Shown here one piece after another: positions 1 through 6,510 of a stretch of 6,510 bases of DNA. The notes beneath the pieces were generated by a model, which ran no database searches, was not told where the DNA came from, and was given only the letters and a program-made list of their open reading frames with translations. The stretch is from the NCBI GenBank assembly GCA_022565655.1, contig JAIUMG010000189.1, forward strand, positions 1 through 6,510, read 5' to 3'. A program made the position numbers and the translations under genes. Position 1 is the stretch's first letter, and every line of letters starts with the position of its first letter. Source of the stretch: Alkalimonas sp. Lineage in GTDB: Bacteria > Pseudomonadota > Gammaproteobacteria > Enterobacterales > Alteromonadaceae.

Positions 1-1199
1 TGGATATTCCGAAAAATATACAGGTCGCCGAAGTCACGCCAACACTTTGTAACGTGGCGGAGCCTCAGCCACAGGAAACCCTGCCAGCTGTGGCACCAAC
101 ACAGTTGCAGCGAGCCCGTGAGCTGATTGCAGCAGCAACAAAGCCCATCGCCTATATCGGTGGCGGTGTGCATATGGCGGATGCGACGGCGGAGTTGCAG
201 CAGTTTTTAACCGCAAGCCCCATGCCATCAGTCACGACTTTAAAAGCCATGGGCTCGGTCGCCAAAGACAACCCGCACTATTTGGGCATGCTGGGCATGC
301 ATGGTACCCAGGCAGCTAATCTGGCGGTGCAGCAATGCGATTTGCTGATTTGCTTGGGCGCGCGTTTTGATGATCGAGTCACCGGCAAGCTGGATACCTT
401 TGCCGCTGGTGCCAAGGTCATCCATATCGATATTGACCCGGCTGAAATCAACAAACTGCGTCAGCCGGATTGCGCCATGTTGGGCGATATGAAGCAGATA
501 CTGCCAGCCATCAGCGCAGCTACCAACTGCCAGCCCTGGCTGGAGCATTGTCAGCAGCTAAAGCAGCAGCATGGTTGGCGCTACGATCACCCGGGCGAGC
601 GCATCTATGCCCCTTTGCTATTGAAACAACTGAGTGAGCGCATGCCTGATAACAGCGTGGTGTGCTGCGATGTGGGCCAGCACCAAATGTGGGTCGCACA
701 GCATATGCGATTTGACCACCCACGCAATCACTTAAGTAGCGGTGGTTTAGGCACCATGGGCTTTGGCTTACCTGCCGCCATCGGCGCCAAGCTGGCCCGG
801 CCGCACGATACGGTATTAGCCGTCAGTGGCGATGGCTCCTTTATGATGAATGTGCAGGAGCTGGGCACCATCAAGCGCTTTCGGCTACCGGTAAAAATCA
901 TCATCATCGATAACCAACGCCTTGGCATGGTGAAACAATGGCAGCAGTTATTTTTTGATGAGCGTTACAGTGAAACCGATTTATCGGATAACCCGGATTT
1001 TGTCGCATTGGCTGCAGCTTTTGCCATTCCCGGCCATCGCATCAGTCGTAAAGATGAAGTGGCTGATGCACTGGACGCCATGTTTACCTGGCAGGGCCCG
1101 TACCTGCTGCATGTATGTATCGATGAACAAGACAATGTCTGGCCATTAGTCCCGCCAGGCGCAGCCAATGAACAGATGATCACGGAGCATTCATCATGA
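1..1199 (+). CDS. ilvG: Acetolactate synthase II large subunit, 5'-truncated by window edge
   Basis: This is the catalytic, ThDP- and FAD-dependent large subunit of acetohydroxyacid synthase, a cytoplasmic enzyme that makes 2-acetolactate (valine/leucine branch) or 2-aceto-2-hydroxybutanoate (isoleucine branch). The frame is open to base 1 and gives 398 visible residues from base 3, beginning DIPKNIQVAE. The E. coli IlvG register implies about 151 residues are missing, including the N-terminal ThDP-binding domain with the catalytic Glu. Visible are the central FAD-binding domain (IGGGV near residue 52, GMLGMHG near 96, ARFDDRVTGK near 120) and the C-terminal ThDP domain (GLGTMGFGLPAA near 248, the GDGS...DN metal/ThDP motif at 276-304). 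The residues matching E. coli AHAS II Met250, Arg276 and Trp464 are present (window residues 99, 125, 313); in the family this Trp favours 2-oxobutanoate as acceptor. No frameshift of the E. coli K-12 type lies in the visible part. The GTG at 54 is internal. It overlaps ilvM by 4 bases. Confidence 0.97.
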   Translation, partial: DIPKNIQVAEVTPTLCNVAEPQPQETLPAVAPTQLQRARELIAAATKPIAYIGGGVHMADATAELQQFLTASPMPSVTTLKAMGSVAKDNPHYLGMLGMHGTQAANLAVQQCDLLICLGARFDDRVTGKLDTFAAGAKVIHIDIDPAEINKLRQPDCAMLGDMKQILPAISAATNCQPWLEHCQQLKQQHGWRYDHPGERIYAPLLLKQLSERMPDNSVVCCDVGQHQMWVAQHMRFDHPRNHLSSGGLGTMGFGLPAAIGAKLARPHDTVLAVSGDGSFMMNVQELGTIKRFRLPVKIIIIDNQRLGMVKQWQQLFFDERYSETDLSDNPDFVALAAAFAIPGHRISRKDEVADALDAMFTWQGPYLLHVCIDEQDNVWPLVPPGAANEQMITEHSS

Positions 1200-1450
1200 A
1201 CCATGTCCTAACTATCCAAACCCGAAATCAGGCCGTGGTATTAGAACGGCTGTTGCAAGTGACCCGCTACCGCGGTTTTCAGCTGGCCGGGCTGGAAATG
1301 AAACCACTGACTGAGCAAAGCGGCTTATTGATCACGCTATCGGTGATCACCGATAAGCCGATCCACTTGCTGACCAATCAGTTGAATAAACTGGTGGATG
1401 TAGAGCAGCTGGAGCTGGCCAGTGAAACACTGGCCGCCCTGCGGGCGTAA
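1196..1450 (+). CDS. ilvM: Acetolactate synthase II small (regulatory) subunit
   Basis: This 84-residue protein (E. coli IlvM has about 87) is the small subunit that binds IlvG and raises its activity. It is a single ACT-type domain: the RYRGF segment (residues 24-28) and NQLNKLVDV (61-69) match IlvM closely, with the hydrophobic strand ITLSVIT between them. In the family, the IlvM-containing isozyme II is the valine-insensitive one, unlike those with IlvN or IlvH; that is family knowledge, not visible here. The ATG overlaps the ilvG stop as ATGA (1196-1199). A GGAG at 1184-1187 lies 8 bases upstream, inside ilvG, so translational coupling and equal subunit supply are likely. The gene contains a strong nested inverted repeat at 1321-1360. 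The assignment to IlvM rather than IlvN/IlvH rests on sequence match, short length and the ilvG neighbour. Confidence 0.94.
   Translation: MNHVLTIQTRNQAVVLERLLQVTRYRGFQLAGLEMKPLTEQSGLLITLSVITDKPIHLLTNQLNKLVDVEQLELASETLAALRA
1321..1360 (+). repeat. Nested inverted repeat inside ilvM
   Basis: Two overlapping dyads share this stretch. TATCGGTGATCACCGATA (1338-1355) is an 18-bp perfect palindrome. A longer hairpin pairs 1321-1335 with 1343-1360: 15 base pairs (CGGCTTAT with ATAAGCCG, then TGATCAC with GTGATCA), a three-base bulge at 1350-1352 and a 7-base loop. The two folds are mutually exclusive. The stretch encodes IlvM residues 42-55, so part of the symmetry may be chance in coding sequence. 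No T run follows, so this is not a terminator. Confidence 0.7.
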
Positions 1451-1453
1451 TCA

Positions 1454-1570
1454 ATGACCGGGTGCCGTGCCAGTAGCCATTGGAAAGCACCTATACTAAA
1501 CAACAGGCTGACGCTGTATGTCAGCATATTTTTTCTCAGCCATTACTGCAAAGTAATTATCTCAAAGTAA
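1454..1570 (+). other. Possible small ORF (38 codons) in the ilvM-ilvD gap
   Basis: An ATG 3 bases after the ilvM stop opens a 38-codon frame ending in TAA at 1568-1570, 30 bases before ilvD. It starts MTGCRASSHW, and its second half is a hydrophobic run around LYVSIFFLSHY. Ten of the 38 codons are Ile, Leu or Val, including two ATA and one CTA. There is no clear Shine-Dalgarno sequence, so expression would depend on re-initiation after ilvM. The terminator-like hairpin at 1507-1534 lies within it. I recognise no family. It may be a chance ORF. Confidence 0.2.
1507..1534 (+). terminator. Terminator-like hairpin with T run between ilvM and ilvD
   Basis: GCTGAC (1507-1512) pairs with GTCAGC (1520-1525) around a 7-base loop, followed by ATA and six T (1529-1534). 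The 6-bp stem and the A/T spacer before the T run make it a moderate or weak intrinsic terminator. It could reduce read-through from ilvGM into ilvD, separating the catalytic subunits from the downstream pathway genes. A further weak dyad, GGTGC (1461-1465) with GCACC (1487-1491), lies just upstream. Confidence 0.5.
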
Positions 1571-1571
1571 T
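1549..1571 (+). repeat. Direct repeat CAAAGTAAT in the ilvD leader
   Basis: The 9-mer CAAAGTAAT occurs at 1549-1557 and 1563-1571, a 14-base period, 30-52 bases before the ilvD start. It could be a paired protein-binding site or chance in A/T-rich leader DNA. I recognise no regulator motif. Confidence 0.35.
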
Positions 1572-1600
1572 GAAACTGGCAACCATGGAGTATCAACACA

Positions 1601-3451
1601 ATGCCAAAGTTAAGATCCGCAACCGTCACTGAAGGTCGTAATATGGCTGGAGCCCGTGCGCTCTGGCGCGCCACCGGGGTGAAAGACACCGACTTTGGTA
1701 AACCCATTATCGCAGTGGTGAATTCATTTTGTGAGTTTGTTCCGGGTCATGTGCACTTACGTGATCTGGGTAAACTGGTGGCGAACAGCATTGCCGAAGC
1801 CGGTGGTATCGCCAAAGAGTTCAATACCATTGCCGTCGATGATGGCATCGCCATGGGCCATGGCGGTATGCTTTACAGCCTGCCATCGCGCGAACTGATA
1901 GCTGATTCGGTCGAGTACATGGTCAATGCCCACTGTGCCGATGCCATGGTCTGTATTTCCAACTGCGATAAAATCACCCCCGGTATGCTGATGGCTGCGA
2001 TGCGCTTAAACGTACCGGTGATCTTTGTTTCTGGTGGCCCAATGGAGGCCGGTAAAACCAAGCTGTCCGATCAAATCATCAAGCTGGATTTAGTGGATGC
2101 CATGGTGTCTGCAGCCGACCCTAACGTCAGCGACAGCGACAGCCAAGCCATCGAGCAAAGTGCCTGCCCAACCTGTGGTTCCTGCTCCGGTATGTTTACC
2201 GCCAACTCAATGAACTGTTTGGTCGAAGCCTTGGGCTTAGGTCAGCCTGGCAATGGCTCCATGCTGGCAACGCATGCTGATCGCAAAGAGCTGTTTGTGC
2301 AAGCGGGCTACCGCATTATGGAACTGTGCAATCGCTGGTACAAAGAGGATGATGCCCGCGCACTGCCGCGCAGCATCGCCTGCAAAACCGCCTTTGAAAA
2401 TGCCATGATGCTGGATATCGCCATGGGTGGCTCCACCAATACCGTGCTGCACTTACTGGCCGCGGCACAGGAAGGCGGGGTAGACTTCAGCATGGAAGAT
2501 ATTGATCGTTTATCTCGTATGGTGCCGCACCTGTGCAAAGTTGCCCCATCCACTCAGCAATACCACATGGAAGATGTGCATCGTGCCGGTGGTGTACTGG
2601 GCATTCTGGGCGAGTTGAACCGGGCCGGCTTGCTCGACCCCAGCACCCCACATGTCTGTGGCACCAGCCTTGATGAGGTCTTAAAACAGTGGGATGTTAA
2701 AACCACCACCGATGATGCAGTAAAACAGTTTTACATGGCAGGCCCAGCAGGTATTCGTACCACCCAGGCCTTTTCACAAAACTGTCGCTACCCATCGCTG
2801 GACGATGACCGCGAGCAAGGCTGTATTCGCAGTAAGGAACATGCCTTCTCGCAAGACGGTGGCTTGGCCGTGCTGTATGGCAATATGGCACCCAATGGCA
2901 GTATTGTAAAAACCGCCGGGGTGGATGAAGAGTGTCTGGTATTTTCGGGCCGGGCGCGTATTTTTGAAAGCCAGGACGATGCCGTAGCCGCCATACTGGC
3001 AGGCAAGATCGTCGCGGGCGATGCGGTGGTCATTCGTTACGAAGGCCCGAAAGGCGGGCCTGGCATGCAGGAAATGCTGTATCCGACCAGTTATTTAAAA
3101 TCCATGGGATTGGGCAAGCAGTGCGCGCTGATCACTGATGGTCGCTTTTCTGGCGGCACCTCCGGTTTATCCATTGGCCATGTATCACCAGAGGCAGCCA
3201 GTGGTGGTGCCATTGCGTTGGTGGAAGAAGGCGACCGTATCGACATCGACATCCCCAATCGCAGCATGAATATCGCTATCTCGGATGAAGAGCTAGCCTC
3301 ACGTCGCGCAGTGATGGATGCAAAAGGTGCGGCGGGTTGGAAGCCGGTGGATCGCCAGCGTCAGGTCAGCAATGCGCTGAAAGCCTATGCCATGCTGGCC
3401 AGCAGCGCCGATAAGGGTGCCGTGCGGGATTTGTCGAAACTGGAAGATTGA
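1601..3451 (+). CDS. ilvD: Dihydroxy-acid dehydratase
   Basis: This cytoplasmic iron-sulfur lyase dehydrates 2,3-dihydroxy-3-methylbutanoate and its methylpentanoate homologue to the 2-oxo acids that give valine/leucine and isoleucine. At 616 residues it has the same length as E. coli IlvD and matches it almost end to end. IAVDDGIAMGHGGM (Asp81) and CISNCDKITPG (Cys118, Cys122, Asp123, Lys124) supply the expected cluster and Mg ligands and the Lys that is carbamylated in characterised members. CPTCGSCSGMF (Cys189, 192, 195) supplies more Cys, and TDGRFSGGTSG carries the likely catalytic Ser517. The first Cys of the TPC motif of the [2Fe-2S] class is replaced by VPGH (residues 47-50), as in the E. 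coli-type, oxygen-sensitive [4Fe-4S] enzymes. The ATG at 1601 has GGAG at 1587-1590, 10 bases upstream, and gives the canonical N-terminus MPKLRSAT. ilvD follows ilvM directly; ilvE, found between them in enteric bacteria, is missing. Confidence 0.98.
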   Translation: MPKLRSATVTEGRNMAGARALWRATGVKDTDFGKPIIAVVNSFCEFVPGHVHLRDLGKLVANSIAEAGGIAKEFNTIAVDDGIAMGHGGMLYSLPSRELIADSVEYMVNAHCADAMVCISNCDKITPGMLMAAMRLNVPVIFVSGGPMEAGKTKLSDQIIKLDLVDAMVSAADPNVSDSDSQAIEQSACPTCGSCSGMFTANSMNCLVEALGLGQPGNGSMLATHADRKELFVQAGYRIMELCNRWYKEDDARALPRSIACKTAFENAMMLDIAMGGSTNTVLHLLAAAQEGGVDFSMEDIDRLSRMVPHLCKVAPSTQQYHMEDVHRAGGVLGILGELNRAGLLDPSTPHVCGTSLDEVLKQWDVKTTTDDAVKQFYMAGPAGIRTTQAFSQNCRYPSLDDDREQGCIRSKEHAFSQDGGLAVLYGNMAPNGSIVKTAGVDEECLVFSGRARIFESQDDAVAAILAGKIVAGDAVVIRYEGPKGGPGMQEMLYPTSYLKSMGLGKQCALITDGRFSGGTSGLSIGHVSPEAASGGAIALVEEGDRIDIDIPNRSMNIAISDEELASRRAVMDAKGAAGWKPVDRQRQVSNALKAYAMLASSADKGAVRDLSKLED

Positions 3452-3522
3452 ATCAACTTAGTTGCAGGCTTCGACAGGAAACAACACGCGGGGGCGTTGT
3501 AAATACGTCCATGTAAAATCTG

Positions 3523-3542
3523 CTCCAGCATCCATGCTGGAG
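3523..3542 (+). repeat. Perfect 8-bp hairpin in the ilvD-ilvA gap
   Basis: CTCCAGCA (3523-3530) pairs perfectly with TGCTGGAG (3535-3542) around the loop TCCA. What follows, AAGCCCCGC, has no T run, and the opposite strand shows no strong T run either, so it is not an intrinsic terminator. It may be an mRNA-stabilising or processing element that separates ilvD and ilvA expression, or an operator dyad. Confidence 0.55.
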
Positions 3543-3660
3543 AAGCCCCGCTTAGCTGTTCCCTGTCTGCGCTTGAGACATCTGTGTATCGGATAAAAAA
3601 GCGCTGAGCATATACAAAACTTACAAGCTTTCACCAAAAAATTAGCAGTAAAACATGAAC

Positions 3661-3664
3661 GGAG
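3661..3664 (+). promoter_or_regulatory. Shine-Dalgarno site that decides the ilvA start
   Basis: GGAG lies 5 bases before the ATG at 3670. The alternative in-frame ATG at 3655 is preceded by TTAGCAGTAAAAC, which has no such site, so 3670 is the better start. Confidence 0.65.
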
Positions 3665-3669
3665 TACCA

Positions 3670-5229
<1,560 letters not shown>

Positions 5230-5265
5230 AAAAACGGTAGCCCATTATTACCTGCCAAGTATAAG

Positions 5266-5308
5266 GCCCTACCACCACAAAGGGCATTATTCAAAAGATT
5301 ACGCCCTT
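5266..5308. terminator. Weak competing dyads between convergent genes
   Basis: GCCCT (5266-5270) can pair with AGGGC (5281-5285), or AAGGGC (5280-5285) with GCCCTT (5303-5308). The two folds share the middle element. Tails on the + strand are ATTATTC and GTTGTTTC, not clean T runs. The place between the ilvA stop and the end of the - strand gene suits a bidirectional terminator, but the structure is weak. A second small dyad with a GTAA loop (5352-5367, AGAGCG with CGCTTT including one G-T pair) runs into four T on the + strand. Confidence 0.35.
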
Positions 5309-5394
5309 GTTGTTTCTGGCGACCAGCTTTGCATTTCGCTGCTAACCTTGCAGAGCGGTAACGCTTTTCAGTGCGCTACTGCATGCAGATTGTA

Positions 5395-6180
5395 TCAAGG
5401 TGTCGGTAAATCTGCACTGGAGAAATAGCGACGCTTAAGTGCGGCCAAAGTACCGTCATCAATCACCTGTTGCCAGGCACGCTCCAATTGCTCTTGCAGG
5501 GCTTCCGGCACACCTGCTTTACTAACCGCCAGATACACCGGCGTTTGGTGCAGCGTAAATAAAGCCACCAACTCTTGTTCATCCAGTACCTTGTCCTGGT
5601 ACAGCTGCTGCAACGTCAAGCTGTCTTCAAAGGTCAGCTGAATACGCCCTCGTTGCAGTAAGTCCAGTTTTTGCTGGCTGGTCCCAACGTAGGCAAGCCG
5701 CTGTTGTAATTGAGCATTACGCTCTACTTCACGGGCAAAGTCCTGACCATAAAAAACGCCCTGCATCAACCCGATCTGCCCCTCTACCTCGGACAGCTGT
5801 TGTAAATTACCCACTTTGTCCAGTAACGAGTGGTGACCAACAACGACGATCCGCTCAATACTGACCGGGCCAATAAAGAGGGCAAACTCAGCTCGCTCTT
5901 CATTTTTAGACATGTTGCTCATCATGCTAAGCTCGCCATCGGCCAACATTTGTAAAGCTCGCCCCCAGGGGATCTCCAGCAACTCTGCCTGGCAACCGAC
6001 CCGGTTAGCCAGCTCTTGATACAACTCGGCATTAAACCCATGCCACTGCGATAAACCGTCAGCGGTCTCCAGCTTGATAAAGCGCGGTGGAAAATGTTGA
6101 GCCTGCATCTGCAATACGCAAGGTGTTGCCAAAGCTGGCAACGCGTTTAGTAACATCAGGGTGACGAATAATCGTAACAT
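5395..6180 (-). CDS. Periplasmic solute-binding protein, family 3 (SBP_bac_3-like), orphan
   Basis: The 261-residue product starts with a signal peptide: a short n-region with Arg3, a hydrophobic stretch LFVTLMLLNALPALA and likely cleavage after ALA (residue 18). The lipobox-like spacing is wrong for a lipoprotein (ATPC). The mature part follows the two-lobed plan of amino-acid-type binding proteins: GFNAELYQELANRVGC (48-63), PWGRALQMLADGELSMMSNMSKNEER (71-96), then GPVSIERIVVV leading into the second lobe and a C-terminal return ending GTLAALKRRYF. It has only two cysteines, Cys21 and Cys63, which could form a periplasmic disulfide. No permease or ATPase gene is visible beside it. Such stand-alone proteins are common in Alteromonadales-like bacteria and their ligands are mostly unknown. 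The ATG at 6178-6180 is chosen because it preserves the signal peptide; it lacks a clear Shine-Dalgarno sequence. The family call is good; the ligand is not inferable. Confidence 0.85.
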   Translation of the reverse strand: MLRLFVTLMLLNALPALATPCVLQMQAQHFPPRFIKLETADGLSQWHGFNAELYQELANRVGCQAELLEIPWGRALQMLADGELSMMSNMSKNEERAEFALFIGPVSIERIVVVGHHSLLDKVGNLQQLSEVEGQIGLMQGVFYGQDFAREVERNAQLQQRLAYVGTSQQKLDLLQRGRIQLTFEDSLTLQQLYQDKVLDEQELVALFTLHQTPVYLAVSKAGVPEALQEQLERAWQQVIDDGTLAALKRRYFSSADLPTP

Positions 6181-6192
6181 CAGCAGTTCTGG

Positions 6193-6210
6193 TTAAGGGA
6201 CTAGCCTTAA
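6193..6210 (-). promoter_or_regulatory. Dyad just upstream of the solute-binding protein gene
   Basis: TTAAGG (6193-6198) and CCTTAA (6205-6210) form a 6-bp inverted repeat around a 6-base spacer, 13-30 bases before the start codon. The position fits an operator, or a small leader hairpin affecting translation of a gene without a clear ribosome binding site. I do not recognise it as a known regulator site. Confidence 0.3.
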
Positions 6211-6238
6211 GTATGTGCAACTTGGTTGGTAAATGCCA

Positions 6239-6269
6239 CTGCCTGGAGGTTAAAGTTATCACCAGGCAG
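6239..6269 (-). terminator. 8-bp hairpin between the two - strand genes
   Basis: CTGCCTGG (6239-6246) pairs perfectly with CCAGGCAG (6262-6269) around a 15-base loop. On the - strand it begins 18 bases after the TAA of the repeat protein gene, where a terminator is expected, but the tail is TGGCATTT and not a T run. It could be a weak terminator or a 3'-end protecting structure. Confidence 0.4.
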
Positions 6270-6287
6270 GGTGCAATAGCGATGCAA

Positions 6288-6510
6288 TTAACGGCCTGGC
6301 AAACGAACCTGGCCATGCACGTCCTGATGGCGAATGGAGCCACTGCCTTTTCGCTCCAGGCTCAAATCGCCGCCAATACGCTCGGCACGAATGCTGCCAG
6401 AACCGATAGAGCCAAACTCAGCATGCCCAGCCACATCGCTGACCCTGGCCGTGCCGGAGCGAATACGACCGACGTTGACCGAACCTTGCACATTGCTCAC
6501 CCTGATCTGG
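6288..6510 (-). CDS. C-terminal fragment of a beta-solenoid-like repeat protein (possibly DUF2807/GIN-type)
   Basis: Only the last 73 residues are in the window; the frame is open past base 6510. The GTG at 6498-6500 is an internal Val codon and not a supported start. The fragment consists of three exact-length 19-residue repeats plus part of a fourth, ending in LPGR. The repeat pattern is GS-x-GSGSIR-xxx-V-x-G-xxx-L, with small residues and alternating beta-type positions. Such GSGSI/GSGDI ladders are typical of bacterial proteins annotated as DUF2807 (putative auto-transporter adhesin, head GIN domain) or of DUF4097-like beta-solenoids. These are usually exported, with functions not established. 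There are no cysteines or membrane segments in the visible part. Whether it has a signal peptide cannot be seen. It lies 107 bases upstream of the solute-binding protein gene on the same strand; a hairpin in between argues against tight coupling. Confidence 0.7.
   Translation of the reverse strand, partial: QIRVSNVQGSVNVGRIRSGTARVSDVAGHAEFGSIGSGSIRAERIGGDLSLERKGSGSIRHQDVHGQVRLPGR
6300..6510 (-). repeat. Tandem 57-base coding repeats (19-residue units)
   Basis: Reading the - strand, unit 1 is 6470-6414 (GRIRSGTARVSDVAGHAEF), unit 2 is 6413-6357 (GSIGSGSIRAERIGGDLSL) and unit 3 is 6356-6300 (ERKGSGSIRHQDVHGQVRL). The end of another unit fills 6510-6471. All units are exactly 19 residues with no insertions. 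The DNA is clearly diverged, so the repeats are old and kept at protein level. Confidence 0.75.

Larger units (their letters stand above)
3452..3669 (+). other. ilvD-ilvA intergenic region, no recognised gene
   Basis: This 218-base gap is long for an operon of this type. It contains a weak imperfect dyad just after ilvD (ACAAC 3481-3485 with GTTGT 3496-3500, GC-rich centre) and the perfect hairpin at 3523-3542. TTGAGA (3573-3578) matches a -35 box at five of six positions, but no -10 box sits at proper spacing: GATAAA is only 13 bases on, and TATACA (3611-3616) is too far. The last 70 bases are A-rich. A separate ilvA promoter here is plausible but not demonstrated. Confidence 0.5.

Noticed and set aside
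54..56. GTG as a start codon of a 381-residue ilvG product
   Set aside because: The frame stays open to base 1 and the upstream residues DIPKNIQVAE match the interior of acetolactate synthase, so the gene is cut by the window edge.
1467..1497. Promoter with TATACT (1492-1497) as -10
   Set aside because: The best -35 candidate (GTGCCA, 1467-1472) matches only four of six positions at a 19-base spacing, and transcription would start directly before the terminator-like hairpin.
3534..3596. 20-codon ORF as an ilvA attenuator leader peptide
   Set aside because: No Shine-Dalgarno sequence, no run of Ile/Val codons and no intrinsic terminator downstream; kept only as a minor note.
6059..6343. 94-codon - strand ORF spanning the gap between the two - strand genes
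   Set aside because: It overlaps both better-supported genes in another frame and would destroy the signal-peptide and repeat readings; no family match recognised.

Overview
The window is a chromosomal segment from a gammaproteobacterium. It is dominated by a branched-chain amino acid biosynthesis cluster, ilvG-ilvM-ilvD-ilvA, on the + strand. IlvG, IlvM, IlvD and IlvA all read like close relatives of the Escherichia coli proteins. The order lacks ilvE between ilvM and ilvD, and the cluster is followed by an orphan periplasmic binding protein and a repeat-rich exported-type protein. From memory this suits an Alteromonadales or Rheinheimera/Alishewanella-like aquatic bacterium better than an enteric one; the genus is an inference.

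Layout: 1-1199 is the C-terminal three quarters of ilvG (acetolactate synthase II large subunit, cut by the window edge). 1196-1450 is ilvM (small subunit), coupled to ilvG by an ATGA overlap. 1451-1600 is a gap with a terminator-like hairpin plus T run and a possible 38-codon ORF. 1601-3451 is ilvD (dihydroxy-acid dehydratase, full length). 3452-3669 is a gap with a perfect 8-bp hairpin. 3670-5229 is ilvA (biosynthetic threonine deaminase with two C-terminal ACT-like domains). 5230-5394 separates convergent genes and holds weak dyads. On the - strand, 5395-6180 encodes a secreted family 3 solute-binding protein without a transporter beside it. 6288-6510 is the C-terminal end of a protein built of 19-residue GSGSI-type repeats, cut by the right edge.

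How the genes work together: IlvA deaminates threonine to 2-oxobutanoate. IlvG/IlvM condenses 2-oxobutanoate or pyruvate with a pyruvate-derived unit. IlvD dehydrates the dihydroxy acids made by IlvC (not in the window), giving the 2-oxo acids of isoleucine and valine. The final transaminase IlvE must be encoded elsewhere. The two - strand genes have no evident link to this pathway.

I found no convincing new system. The region is mostly ordinary housekeeping DNA. The items most worth a second look are the ilvM-ilvD gap, a nested palindrome inside ilvM, and the tandem 19-residue repeat protein at the right edge.
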